Below, in pieces: positions 33,714 to 42,265 of a DNA stretch of 64,000 nt. The stretch comes from Emticicia sp965283955 (GTDB lineage: Bacteria > Bacteroidota > Bacteroidia > Cytophagales > Spirosomataceae): assembly GCA_965283955.1 (NCBI GenBank), contig CBDIQW010000001.1:2604001-2668000 (forward strand), given 5' to 3'. The translations under genes were made by a program, and so were the position numbers. Positions within the stretch are counted from its first letter, which is position 1; each line of letters begins with the position of its first letter. Under the pieces are notes generated by a model that searched no databases, had not been told where the DNA came from, and worked only from the letters and a program-made list of their open reading frames with translations.

Positions 33714-34715
33714 ATGAAAAAACTTCTATTCTTGTCTTTATTTTCTATGAGTACTCACATTATTACTGCCCAATCAAAAACCATTGGTAAAATCGACCGT
33801 TATGATGCCGCCTTAGACAAAATTTTAGACGTTAATGCTAAAATTGAAGTTTTGGGCGAAGGTTTCATTTGGTCAGAAGGCCCCGCTTGGGTAAAAGATG
33901 GCGAATATCTGTTATTTTCGGATGTACCCGCCAATATAATTTATCGCTGGAAAAAAGGCGAAGAAATTACTGAGTTTCTGAAACCTTCGGGCTATACAGG
34001 AATTCCACCATACAGTGACGAACCAGGAAGCAATGGATTGATTATCAATCGAGTAGGAAATTTAGTTTCGTGCGAACACGGCGACCGCCGATTGGCAGAA
34101 ATGCCATTAACTTTTGGCGGGAAACGCACATTGACCGATAATTACATGGGAAAAAGATTTAATAGTCCGAACGATGTGGTACAGAAATCGAACGGAGATT
34201 ATTATTTTACCGATCCACCTTATGGTTTACGCCAAAAAGAAGATGACCCAAGTCGTGAAACACTACTTTTTGGCGTTTATAGAGTTGATAAAACTGGAAA
34301 AACGACATTAATAATTGATGATTTAACTCGCCCGAATGGTTTGGCGTTTTCGCCCGATGAAAAAACACTTTACGTGGCACAATCTGACCCTGACCGTGCA
34401 TATTTGATGGCATACCCCGTTTTTGTTGATGGAAAAGTGGGTAAAGGACGTGTTTTCTATGATATGACATCAATGGTAAAACAAGGACTAAAAGGCTTAC
34501 CCGATGGACTAAAAATTGACAAAAAAGGCAATATTTTTACGACAGGTCCAGGTGGAGTCTTGATTTTATCGCCTGAAGCTAAATTATTGGGAAGAATTGA
34601 TACTGGTGAGGCAACGGCCAACTGTGCGTTCGGAAATGATGGTTCAGTACTTTACATTACGGCCGATATGTATTTGCTGAAAGTGCAGACACTGACGATT
34701 GGCAATGGTTTTTAA
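33714..34715 (+). CDS. SMP-30/gluconolactonase/LRE-family secreted protein
   Basis: This 333-residue protein has an N-terminal signal peptide (cleavage near ITAQS, residue 19) and a six-bladed propeller. It carries the SMP-30 family blocks: LGEGFIWSEGPAWV (metal-binding Glu), NRVGNLVSCEHGDRRLA, NSPNDVVQKSNGDYYFTDPPYG (metal-binding Asn), RPNGLAFSPDEKTLYVAQSDP and LPDGLKIDKKGNIFTTGPGG (metal-binding Asp). These calcium or zinc lactonases hydrolyse sugar lactones such as gluconolactone, and a periplasmic form would act on sugars oxidised outside the cytoplasm. No sugar dehydrogenase is nearby. It ends at a strong hairpin and is convergent with the M16-family gene. Confidence 0.88.
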   Translation: MKKLLFLSLFSMSTHIITAQSKTIGKIDRYDAALDKILDVNAKIEVLGEGFIWSEGPAWVKDGEYLLFSDVPANIIYRWKKGEEITEFLKPSGYTGIPPYSDEPGSNGLIINRVGNLVSCEHGDRRLAEMPLTFGGKRTLTDNYMGKRFNSPNDVVQKSNGDYYFTDPPYGLRQKEDDPSRETLLFGVYRVDKTGKTTLIIDDLTRPNGLAFSPDEKTLYVAQSDPDRAYLMAYPVFVDGKVGKGRVFYDMTSMVKQGLKGLPDGLKIDKKGNIFTTGPGGVLILSPEAKLLGRIDTGEATANCAFGNDGSVLYITADMYLLKVQTLTIGNGF

Positions 34716-34719
34716 ATAG

Positions 34720-34756
34720 TTGAGCCACACTTTATTGCATGTAAAGTGTGGCTCAA
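34720..34756. terminator. Strong bidirectional terminator hairpin
   Basis: A perfect 15-bp stem (TTGAGCCACACTTTA and complement) closes a 7-nt loop, followed rightwards by AAATTTTG. It lies between the convergent lactonase and M16 genes. Confidence 0.8.
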
Positions 34757-34772
34757 AATTTTGATTCTATTG

Positions 34773-36056
34773 TTACTTTCCCCCTACTACAACTTCGCAA
34801 AGTTCTTCGGCATTGAGGTATTTATTAGCAATTTCCATGACATCTTCGCCTGAAACTGCATTTACTCGCTGAATATAATTTTGATAAAAATCGCTCGGAA
34901 GGTTTTCCAGAATTATTACTTTTTGGCGGTCGGCTACCTCAAATGGCGTATTCAGTGAACCTACAAACGAGCCAATCATGTAATTTTTGGCCGTTTCGAG
35001 TTCGTTTTCTGAAATTTGTTCGGTTTTTAGGCGAACAATTTCTTTGTGAATCTCGTCAATGGTTTGTTGAGTAAACTCCTTTTTTACATCGGTTCCGATA
35101 ATCAAATAACCACCTTCTTTTTGCGGAATCAACGATGATGAAATACCGTAAGTAAAACCTTTTTCTTCACGGATATTCTTCATTAATCGGCTGCCGAAAT
35201 AGCCACCAAAAATTGTATTAGTTACAATAAACTTAAAGAAATCGGGGTGCGAGCGATTGAATAATTTTCTACCTACACGAATCGAAGATTGTAGATTCTC
35301 TGGGCGATTTACAAGCAGATTTTCGCCAACTTTTGGGGTTTCTGGGAATTTCGCTTCTAATTTTTCGGGCGAACTTACTGGAATTTGTCCAAAAACCTCA
35401 TTTAAACCCTTTATTTCTTCTTCACCGAAACTTCCCGATAAAAAAATCGTGAATAGTTTTCCGCTGATTTGTTTCGCATAAAACTCACGAACCGCTTCAG
35501 GCGTAATGTTTTCGATAATGGCTTGATTAACCGATTTGCCGTAAGGATGATTTGAACCAAAAATCTGCTCTCTGAAAGTTTGGCTGGCCACAAAAGCAGT
35601 TTTTTCGAGATTTACTTTAAGGGTTTGCGAAGCGATATTTCTTTGCATTGAAAACTCAGCTTCAGGAAAAATCGACTCCGAAATCATTTCTTTGAGCATC
35701 GGCAAAAGTTTTGTCAGATGCTTGGTTAGTCCATGAACCGTAATGGCGAGACGCTCGAACGATTGAGTAATTTCGGTAAAAGCACCAAATTGGTCAAAAA
35801 ACTCGCTGATTTCAGCGGCTTTATGGTTTTTTGAACCTTCGGTAAGCATTTTTGATACAAAAAGTGATTCTCCGCCAACGACATCGAATTTGCTACCTGC
35901 ATCAAAAATCAATTCCAAACGCATTACTGGCTGCTCGCCTGCTCGTATGGTATAAAGTGGAATAGTATTATCAAGAATTATCTTTTCAGCAGTCGGAATA
36001 GTTACGTGTTCTACTTTTCTTGAGGGTGGAGCAATGGTTCGGTCTAATATCATCAA
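34773..36056 (-). CDS. M16-family peptidase-like protein lacking the zinc-binding motif
   Basis: M16 peptidases usually bind zinc through HxxEH near the N-terminus. In this 427-residue protein the equivalent stretch reads GGESLFVSKMLTEGSKNHKA and has no HxxEH, so it should be catalytically inactive on its own. Both M16 domains are otherwise present: QSFERLAITVHGLTKHL, then the C-terminal partner half with LMKNIREEKGFTYGISSSL, whose R...FTYG motif normally helps bind the substrate of the partner subunit. This is the pattern of the non-catalytic subunit of processing-peptidase-like pairs. The catalytic partner is usually the adjacent gene, but here the neighbours are degP and a convergent lactonase, so the partner must lie elsewhere. 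No signal peptide is seen. Confidence 0.87.
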   Translation of the reverse strand: MMILDRTIAPPSRKVEHVTIPTAEKIILDNTIPLYTIRAGEQPVMRLELIFDAGSKFDVVGGESLFVSKMLTEGSKNHKAAEISEFFDQFGAFTEITQSFERLAITVHGLTKHLTKLLPMLKEMISESIFPEAEFSMQRNIASQTLKVNLEKTAFVASQTFREQIFGSNHPYGKSVNQAIIENITPEAVREFYAKQISGKLFTIFLSGSFGEEEIKGLNEVFGQIPVSSPEKLEAKFPETPKVGENLLVNRPENLQSSIRVGRKLFNRSHPDFFKFIVTNTIFGGYFGSRLMKNIREEKGFTYGISSSLIPQKEGGYLIIGTDVKKEFTQQTIDEIHKEIVRLKTEQISENELETAKNYMIGSFVGSLNTPFEVADRQKVIILENLPSDFYQNYIQRVNAVSGEDVMEIANKYLNAEELCEVVVGGK

Positions 36057-36146
36057 AAATCTATTTATAATTTATCGAATATGGTGTCAGTGAAAACGCT
36101 GACGTAAATGTATGGCTAAAAAGTAAAACTTTAGCCTTTTGCATAG

Positions 36147-36194
36147 AAAAACGCACTTATGCAGATAAAAGTTTATCGACACAAGTGCGTTTTT
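36147..36194 (-). terminator. Intrinsic terminator downstream of degP
   Basis: AAAAACGCACTT and AAGTGCGTTTTT pair across a 24-nt AT-rich loop. On the minus strand the hairpin begins 18 nt past the degP stop and is followed by T residues. Confidence 0.75.
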
Positions 36195-36211
36195 ATTTAC
36201 TCTTAATTCAT

Positions 36212-37744
36212 TTACTCTAAACTCAATCCGTAGCAAGTCGTACGAGCCGAACTTTGGTATGTTCCGCAAATCATTACTCCTTCTTCTTCATTTTCTTTGG
36301 CTTCTTTGATGGCTGCCTTGAAATCATTTGCCGAATTGATACGTTTGTCGCCCACTTTCATAATCACAAAACCTTCACGCATTTGCGTATAATCGGCAAT
36401 ATCTCCTTCAAAAATCCTTTTCACCATCACTCCACCCTGAATACCCATGCGTTGCTTATCAGTAGATGAAAGTTCAGCTAATTCTACACCTAATTGATCA
36501 AGAACTTTACTTTCTGAAACAACCGTATTTTTCACAATATCTTTTCCTCCATCACGGTTGCGAAGCGTTACCTCAAAGTCTTTCAACGAACCATTTCTAT
36601 TAACCGTCACACGAGTTGATTCACCTGGACGTTTACGACCTATCATTTCTTGTAATTTTGGACCGCTCTTAGTATCCATTCCATCAACTTTCACAATTAC
36701 ATCACCTTTTTGGATACCCGCTGCTTTTGCTGCACCGTTTTCTACTACATCGGCCACATAGATACCTTCATCGGTTTTGGTTTTAAACTCGTCAGCTTTT
36801 TTGCCGTCTAACTCAACCAAATTAATGCCTAAATAACCACGTTGAACGTTTCCGTATTTTACAATATCTGCCGTTACTTTTTTCACGATTTCTGAAGGAA
36901 CGGCAAACGCATAACCTGCATAAGCTCCATTCGGGCTGGCAATGGCTGTGTTAATACCAATTAATTCCCCTTTAAGGTTTACTAAAGCACCACCACTATT
37001 ACCAGGGTTTACGGCGGCATCAGTTTGGATGAATGATTCAATAGCATCACTGGTTCTTTGGCGACCATCTTCACCATAACGACGATACATTTGTTGTTGC
37101 TGTTTTTCGGCCAAAATACCAATGCTACGTCCTTTTGCACTCACAATACCCGCCGTCACTGTTGATTCTAAGTTGAAAGGATTACCAACAGCCAAAACCC
37201 ATTCACCTACTCTTACGTTATCAGAGTTAGCAAAAGTCATTGCAGGGTGTTTTCCTCCTTCGATTTTAATAACCGCAATATCGGTCGAAGGGTCAGTACC
37301 GATTATTTTTGCAGTATAAGATTTGTGGTCAGAGGTTACAACTTCTAACTCGGTTGCACCTTCGATTACGTGATTATTGGTTGCTATGTAGCCATCATTT
37401 GTAATAATTACGCCAGAACCTGATGACTCTTGTTGTTGATTTCGTGGCTGTCCGAAAGGATTTTCGCCACCGAAGAAATCATCAAAAATTGAGCGTTGCT
37501 GAGATACTGCTCGTACCGACTTTGCTTTGATATGCACCACCGAAGGAGTTGAAAGTTCGGCTGCATAAGTGAAATCACCTGGTACACCAACAGGACCATC
37601 GTAGTTTGCTAAACGAGTAAGTGAAGGTTTTGATGCTTCACTAAAAATTACATTATTTCCTTGCAATCCGAGCAAGTGATAACCTCCAATCGTGGCGATA
37701 CTGCTCAAAACAGCAATACCGATGGTTTTTACTGTGTTATTCAT
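36212..37744 (-). CDS. degP: DegP/HtrA-type periplasmic serine protease with two PDZ domains
   Basis: This envelope quality-control protease and chaperone degrades misfolded exported proteins. The 510-residue protein has an N-terminal hydrophobic segment (TIGIAVLSSIATIGGYHLLG) acting as anchor or signal. The trypsin-like domain has His125 (ATNNHVIEGA), Asp155 (DPSTDIAVIK) and Ser250 (NPGNSGGALVN). PDZ1 (about residues 295-390) contains GYLGINLVELDGKK and GIQKGDVIVKVDGM; PDZ2 is at the C-terminus (GIQGGVMVKRIFEGDIA). An extended Gln-rich loop (AEKQQQQMYRRYGEDGRQR) sits in the LA-loop region of the protease. It is upstream of the M16 gene on the same strand but has its own terminator. No sigma-E-type site was recognised. 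Confidence 0.95.
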   Translation of the reverse strand: MNNTVKTIGIAVLSSIATIGGYHLLGLQGNNVIFSEASKPSLTRLANYDGPVGVPGDFTYAAELSTPSVVHIKAKSVRAVSQQRSIFDDFFGGENPFGQPRNQQQESSGSGVIITNDGYIATNNHVIEGATELEVVTSDHKSYTAKIIGTDPSTDIAVIKIEGGKHPAMTFANSDNVRVGEWVLAVGNPFNLESTVTAGIVSAKGRSIGILAEKQQQQMYRRYGEDGRQRTSDAIESFIQTDAAVNPGNSGGALVNLKGELIGINTAIASPNGAYAGYAFAVPSEIVKKVTADIVKYGNVQRGYLGINLVELDGKKADEFKTKTDEGIYVADVVENGAAKAAGIQKGDVIVKVDGMDTKSGPKLQEMIGRKRPGESTRVTVNRNGSLKDFEVTLRNRDGGKDIVKNTVVSESKVLDQLGVELAELSSTDKQRMGIQGGVMVKRIFEGDIADYTQMREGFVIMKVGDKRINSANDFKAAIKEAKENEEEGVMICGTYQSSARTTCYGLSLE

Positions 37745-38085
37745 GTTTTCTATGCCGTTGTTTTACAGTTAATATTATTTACCTAATCGACTTTTTTCAA
37801 TTATTAGTAATGTTTTTTCAAATAGTTTTGTGTTTATAACGAAACAAGGCTTGTTTTTGTTTCATGCAAATTTAACGTAAAAGTATTGATGTAAATTCGG
37901 GTATTTGATGAATTTTAACAAATTTTAACGGAAAAAATACGTTGGGCTTGATGATCGAATATTATTACATTATGAACGGTTATTTTAAGGAATAAATTTT
38001 ATCACCACAAAGGGCAAAATACAAAGTACATTTGCATTTTGCCCTTATTTTAATGTTTGAACAGGCCGAAAACCCATTCTATAAA
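37745..38085. other. Intergenic region degP / hsp20
   Basis: These 341 nt are AT-rich non-coding sequence. They contain the degP upstream region, a short direct repeat (AATTTTAAC twice, 37911-37929) and, at the hsp20 end, a hairpin terminator (38011-38045). No exact TAnnTTTG precedes degP at normal spacing. No small ORF with coding character was seen. Confidence 0.5.
38011..38045 (-). terminator. Intrinsic terminator of hsp20
   Basis: AGGGCAAAAT and ATTTTGCCCT pair, with an inner AAA/TTT extension and a short loop. On the minus strand it lies about 40 nt after the hsp20 stop. Confidence 0.7.
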
Positions 38086-38511
38086 TTATGCAATTTCAAT
38101 CAAGCGTGGCTCTTTTGGTTTTGCTTCTTCTTTTTTTGGAAGCTCTAAGCCCAAGATACCATCATTGTAAGTAGCTACTATTTTTTCGCTATCTACAGTT
38201 TTAGGTAATGTAAACGAACGTTTGAATGTGCTGAAGTTAAACTCTTTGCGAGTATATTTTCCGACAGTCTCGGTATTTTCTTCCTTTTTCTCAGTCGAGA
38301 TAGTTAAAGTATTTTCGTGAACGTTTACTTTAAAATCCTCTTTTTTCAAGCCTGGAGCCGCTAATTCGATTTTGAAAGCTTCTTCGCTTTCGATAACGTT
38401 TACTGCTGGAAAAGAATGTTGGTGTGCAGGAGCTACACGCTCGAAGTCATTTAAAAAACTGCCTAATACTGCTGGAAAACCTGGTGCGAAATTTCTTACT
38501 AATGTTGCCAT
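38086..38511 (-). CDS. Hsp20/alpha-crystallin-type small heat-shock protein
   Basis: This 141-residue ATP-independent holdase binds unfolding proteins. The alpha-crystallin domain occupies most of the protein: FPAVNVIESEEAFKIELAAPGLKKEDFKVNVHENTLTIS (residues ~38-76), then EFNFSTFKRSFTLPKTVD and the conserved GILGLELPKKE, where the family consensus is A-x-x-x-n-G-v-L. A short N-terminal arm precedes it; the C-terminal anchoring I-x-I/V motif may be represented by RLIEIA. A GCCAC/GTGGC hairpin lies 36-51 nt before the ATG in the presumed leader. It is monocistronic with its own terminator. Confidence 0.95.
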   Translation of the reverse strand: MATLVRNFAPGFPAVLGSFLNDFERVAPAHQHSFPAVNVIESEEAFKIELAAPGLKKEDFKVNVHENTLTISTEKKEENTETVGKYTRKEFNFSTFKRSFTLPKTVDSEKIVATYNDGILGLELPKKEEAKPKEPRLIEIA

Positions 38512-38546
38512 AATTTTTATTGATTTTAATGTTTGTTTCTTTTCGT

Positions 38547-38562
38547 GCCACGACGTTGTGGC
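38547..38562 (-). promoter_or_regulatory. Small hairpin in the hsp20 upstream/leader region
   Basis: GCCAC and GTGGC arms with a 6-nt loop (GACGTT) lie 36-51 nt before the hsp20 start. It does not match CIRCE. It could be part of a leader structure or a repressor site. Evidence is only symmetry and location. Confidence 0.3.
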
Positions 38563-38727
38563 GATGCGAACATTTCATCAATTTGCGTACCAGTTGACCT
38601 TTTCGGACTTTTTGGCCGATTTAAAGCTTTTTAAGAAAAAAAACAATGCCAAATTGTCTTGTTTTTAATTTTTCAAACTGACTCAAAGGCAGAAAGTGAG
38701 AATTAACTTTAAATGCCTAAAAACAAA

Positions 38728-38755
38728 AAAGGATTTGACCGAAGCCAAATCCTTT
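38728..38755 (-). terminator. Intrinsic terminator of the haloperoxidase-like gene
   Basis: AAAGGATTTG and CAAATCCTTT arms with an 8-nt loop, A-rich on the left so that T residues follow on the minus strand. It lies 23 nt beyond the stop of the leftward gene. Confidence 0.75.
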
Positions 38756-38778
38756 CTATTATTGAATAAAATCTATTT

Positions 38779-40104
38779 TTATTTCTTAGCTTTTTGCATC
38801 ACAAGTTTACCAATTTTTCTACCTGCAACCAAACCTTCATCGCAAGCCGAACGGAAGTGAATTCCACCATACACACGACTGATAGATGCTTGTTCGGCAG
38901 CTTCATTGAATGATTTAAACTGCCCAACCCCATGACCAAATTTCGCTTCGGTCGAATCGGTGAAAGAAACGTTTTCGCCAAAAAGCTCAGTCATTACTTC
39001 GGCTGATGCTCCCGAAATTGTACTGTGTCCGCTTGTATATTCTGGAAATGGTGGGGTTTGTAAAAACGGCACCCATTTAGTATCAACACTGGCATTGATA
39101 ATTGTTTCGGGGCGAATTTTGTGAAAACGATATTTTGTTTCCCAACATTGAATGAAGGCATCACGCAAAGCCATCGAAACCAACAAATACGCTTGTGCTG
39201 ATTTTGCAAAATCTACTTTCTTATCTTTACAAACAGTTTTTACAATAGCCAGCCAGTGTCCACCTGGGGTCATTTTTTTATCAGCAAACATTACGTGTCC
39301 TTGCACATTCATCACGAAAGCGTTATCATCCCAAAACCACGCAATCCGTTTTTCTTCTTCCGAAAGCTTATTCCCTATTTCATATACTTCAGTTACTTCT
39401 TTCATGAATGGACTTGTTTTTGCCAAATCATAAGTAAATGGCGGCGGCGGTAAAAACTGCGATGACGAATCAATAACCATAGGTCTGATTTTACCCCAGT
39501 TTGGCTCAATAGCATCGGCATACGATGGCGGTGTTGGAGTCCAAGCACCAGGTTTATTTTGCAAAGTATAGCGTAAACCACGTGTTTGTGGGTAATTATC
39601 TTTCTTTGCATAAGCTAAAATCGCTTTTCCAACCTCCGTTCCGTAAGCTACCGAACGTTCAATTACTTCGCTTGGCACGCCTGCTGTTTCAAATTTCTTA
39701 TCGAGAGCCTTCTCGAAAGCATCGTATTTTTCAACCGAAAACGTAAGCCCACGAGCAACTGTCATAAAGGCTTTTATACTTGCCAATTGGTGACAGTATT
39801 CTTTTCCTGCTTCGATTTTTGGTACTTCGTTGAAATCTTTTACTCGTCCAACCATCGAAGGCATATCTTTTTCACCCGAAACAAGAGCTTCGTAACCTGC
39901 TAAAGTGGCATACGAATAAATACGGCTCGCCACAGGTGGAGAAAAAATATCATGTACGATTACGTCAGTCAGTTGATTGACACAATCATGATAAAAATCG
40001 GGATTATTAACTTGTGGCGTGTATTCGGCCGACGTTTTTTGCTTACAGCCATTGGCAAACAAAACAATCAATACGAGCGTAAGCAAGCTTTTAATAGGTT
40101 TCAT
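38779..40104 (-). CDS. Vanadium-dependent haloperoxidase/PAP2-superfamily lipoprotein
   Basis: The protein of about 441 residues has a lipoprotein signal (LIVLFANGC). Its C-terminal half carries the vanadate/phosphate site shared by vanadium haloperoxidases and PAP2 phosphatases: YRFHKIRPE (Lys/Arg), YTSGHSTISGASAEV (Ser-Gly-His) and RVYGGIHFRSACDEGL (Arg and metal-ligand His). The helical N-terminal region (PPVASRIYSYATLAGYEALV) is typical of the bacterial haloperoxidase-like group. Enzymes of this fold oxidise halides with H2O2 or remove phosphate; sequence alone does not choose. I prefer ATG 40104 (MKPIKSLLTL), which places the signal peptide at the N-terminus, over the frame start at 40131. 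It is monocistronic. Confidence 0.88.
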   Translation of the reverse strand: MKPIKSLLTLVLIVLFANGCKQKTSAEYTPQVNNPDFYHDCVNQLTDVIVHDIFSPPVASRIYSYATLAGYEALVSGEKDMPSMVGRVKDFNEVPKIEAGKEYCHQLASIKAFMTVARGLTFSVEKYDAFEKALDKKFETAGVPSEVIERSVAYGTEVGKAILAYAKKDNYPQTRGLRYTLQNKPGAWTPTPPSYADAIEPNWGKIRPMVIDSSSQFLPPPPFTYDLAKTSPFMKEVTEVYEIGNKLSEEEKRIAWFWDDNAFVMNVQGHVMFADKKMTPGGHWLAIVKTVCKDKKVDFAKSAQAYLLVSMALRDAFIQCWETKYRFHKIRPETIINASVDTKWVPFLQTPPFPEYTSGHSTISGASAEVMTELFGENVSFTDSTEAKFGHGVGQFKSFNEAAEQASISRVYGGIHFRSACDEGLVAGRKIGKLVMQKAKK

Positions 40105-40226
40105 CTTCAAAAAAATGTAAATGGTTAGCAATTTCTTTCTATTGGATGTTCACAGAAATCATCACAAAAATACATGGTTTTTTTTAGAATATTTTGTTAA
40201 AATTCTATTTTACTGGAAATTACCAA

Positions 40227-41552
40227 TTAAAAAATAACCAAAAATTTACTACCCTCTCCTACTTTAGAAACTACCTTCAAGTTCCCTCCATGAATTTGCA
40301 TGATTTGGCGAGAAAGACTCAAACCAATGCCCGAACCAGTCTTTTTGGTGGTATAAAACGGAATAAAAATCTTCTCGACCGCTTCGGGTTCAATTCCACT
40401 TCCATTATCAGATACTTCTATAAATCTCTGATTATCAGCTTGATAAACGGCTATTTTTATTTCTGGATTTAATTTGTTTTCTACGGCTTCGATGGCATTT
40501 TTCATCAGATTAATCAAAACCATGTCAATCTGTTCGTTATCTACAATGAGTGAAAAATCTTGTTTTATGTTGGTTTGAAGACTGATTCCCTTGGCTTTTA
40601 TCTGAGGTAAAATCAGATTTGTGAGGTTTCCGACGAGTTGTTTGGCGGTGGTTTCGGTAAAAACTGGCTTCGGAATTGTGGTAAATTCTCGATAAGCATT
40701 CACAAAATTCATGATGCCTTTACTGCGGTTTTCGATGGTTTGAAGAGCTTCTTTTAAATCATCGACTGTTTCTTTAATTTCCGTTTTTTCGGATAAATCT
40801 ATTTCTATAATTTCTCGCATCGTGCTGGCCAACGAAACTATCGGTGTGACTGAATTCATGATTTCGTGACGAAGCACTTTTGTGAGGTTTTGCCACGCAT
40901 CGAGTTCTTTTTCTTGTAGTTCAGATTGAATATTTTGCAACGAAACCAGTTTTATGACCCTTCCTCGAAGACTAACGGTTGTGGAGTTTATCGTAATTTG
41001 CTGTTCGTTAGAAGTTATGTAAAGCGTTTTACCACCCGACGGCAATTCTTTCAAGATTTCGTAAAGTCCGATATGGACGCTGTTGCTCAATTCTGAAATA
41101 TTACGAAGCCTGTAAATGCCCAGCGTGCGAAAAGCCGCATTATTGATTAATTCGATTTTGCCCGAAGCATCGAACGAAAGTAAACCCACATTTACGTGCT
41201 GAACGATGGTATTTATATAATGTAAGTTTGCTTCTTTTTCGGCACGGGCTTGGCGGAAAGCATCTAAAACTCCATTAAGTTGATTGTTTACTTCTTCAAA
41301 ACTTTTACCCAGTTTATTATCGGCTCTGAATTTTACGGCAAAATCGGCGTAACGAACCGATTCAAAGAAACGAGCCAATTTTCGATTGGCGGATGTAACA
41401 TAACTAAATAGCAAGTAAAAACTAATGGAGATTCCGACCAGAATAAAAAAGGACAAAAACCACTGTTTTTGCAGCACAAAGTACGCAAAAGCGGTCAATA
41501 GTAATGTCAGAATGGTTAATCTCCAAAGTATTCCAATCGAAAAGTGTCTCAT
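40227..41552 (-). CDS. Membrane sensor histidine kinase, NtrY-like
   Basis: This protein of about 441 residues has two N-terminal transmembrane helices (ILWRLTILTLLLTAFAYFVL and WFLSFFILVGISISFYLLF) with almost no periplasmic loop, so it probably senses cytoplasmic or membrane signals. A HAMP-like linker, a PAS-like domain (VGLLSFDASGKIELINNAAF) and the kinase core follow: H-box VLRHEIMNSVTPI, N-box INLMKNAIEAV, G1 VSDNGSGIEP, and FYTTKKTGSGIGLSLSRQIM. The start is placed at ATG 41552 (MRHFSIGILW); the frame extends to 41621 without family support. No response regulator lies beside it; the NtrY family often pairs with a sigma-54 NtrC-type regulator, so its partner must be elsewhere. Confidence 0.9.
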   Translation of the reverse strand: MRHFSIGILWRLTILTLLLTAFAYFVLQKQWFLSFFILVGISISFYLLFSYVTSANRKLARFFESVRYADFAVKFRADNKLGKSFEEVNNQLNGVLDAFRQARAEKEANLHYINTIVQHVNVGLLSFDASGKIELINNAAFRTLGIYRLRNISELSNSVHIGLYEILKELPSGGKTLYITSNEQQITINSTTVSLRGRVIKLVSLQNIQSELQEKELDAWQNLTKVLRHEIMNSVTPIVSLASTMREIIEIDLSEKTEIKETVDDLKEALQTIENRSKGIMNFVNAYREFTTIPKPVFTETTAKQLVGNLTNLILPQIKAKGISLQTNIKQDFSLIVDNEQIDMVLINLMKNAIEAVENKLNPEIKIAVYQADNQRFIEVSDNGSGIEPEAVEKIFIPFYTTKKTGSGIGLSLSRQIMQIHGGNLKVVSKVGEGSKFLVIF

Positions 41553-41738
41553 AATTTTGTCTGTAAAATTGAAAAATGGAGATTTAGGTGCTTGATTTTC
41601 TGTAAACCAAAGCAAAAACAATCAATAATAACAAAATTTCCATCCTCAAAAATACAAGTTTTATACATTCTTTTTACCACTCATCAGAAAATCAAAAAGT
41701 TTTTAACCAAGTATCTTGCATTGCATAGTACCTTATTA

Positions 41739-41746
41739 TATCTTTG
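41739..41746 (+). promoter_or_regulatory. -7 promoter element for the PadR-PspC operon
   Basis: TATCTTTG matches TAnnTTTG; a TTG at 41716-41718 lies 20 nt upstream as a possible -33. The PadR ATG is about 90 nt downstream, leaving a leader in which the repressor might bind. Confidence 0.5.
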
Positions 41747-41834
41747 TATCGTCATCATCAGAAAGCTGTTGTTGATACGAAAGAAAACTTAAACTTTTTA
41801 AATTCCCCCTTTTGAAAGATAAGGGATTAAAAAT

Positions 41835-42164
41835 ATGGATTTAGAAAATGCCCAAGTGCAGATGCGGAAAGGAATTTTGGAGTACTGCATTCTGCATATA
41901 ATTTCGAGGGGTGAGATTTACGCCTCCGAAATTCTCTACGAACTCATCAACGCCAAGATAATGGTTGTTGAAGGTACGCTTTACCCTTTATTGACTCGCC
42001 TAAAAAACGCAGGTTTGCTCGATTATAAATGGGTAGAATCAACTTCAGGCCCGCCACGTAAATACTACGTATTGACTGATACAGGGCTAATGTTTTTAGA
42101 AAACTTGAACAATACTTGGAACGAACTCGCCGAGTCGGTTACAACAATTATAAGCAAGAAATAA
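41835..42164 (+). CDS. PadR-family transcriptional regulator
   Basis: This 109-residue winged-helix repressor has the PadR core: KGILEYCILHIISRGEIYASEILYEL, VVEGTLYPLLTRLKNAGLL and PRKYYVLTDTGLMFL, with a short C-terminal dimer helix. PadR proteins often autoregulate and sense phenolics, antibiotics or envelope stress. It precedes, by about 100 nt on the same strand, a gene for a PspC/GIN-domain membrane protein. PadR next to PspC is a common Bacteroidota pairing and suggests an envelope-stress operon. The inducer is unknown. Confidence 0.93.
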   Translation: MDLENAQVQMRKGILEYCILHIISRGEIYASEILYELINAKIMVVEGTLYPLLTRLKNAGLLDYKWVESTSGPPRKYYVLTDTGLMFLENLNNTWNELAESVTTIISKK

Positions 42165-42265
42165 TTAAAATCTGATTTTTGAGCTTTCAGTTTTATTCAC
42201 TCAAAATCACCTAATCTAATTACCCTAAGCATCTAACAGCGAAAGATTTTTTTATAAATAAGACA

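Noticed and set aside
36254..36469. Small frames antisense to the degP C-terminus
   Set aside because: Shadows of the PDZ2 coding sequence.
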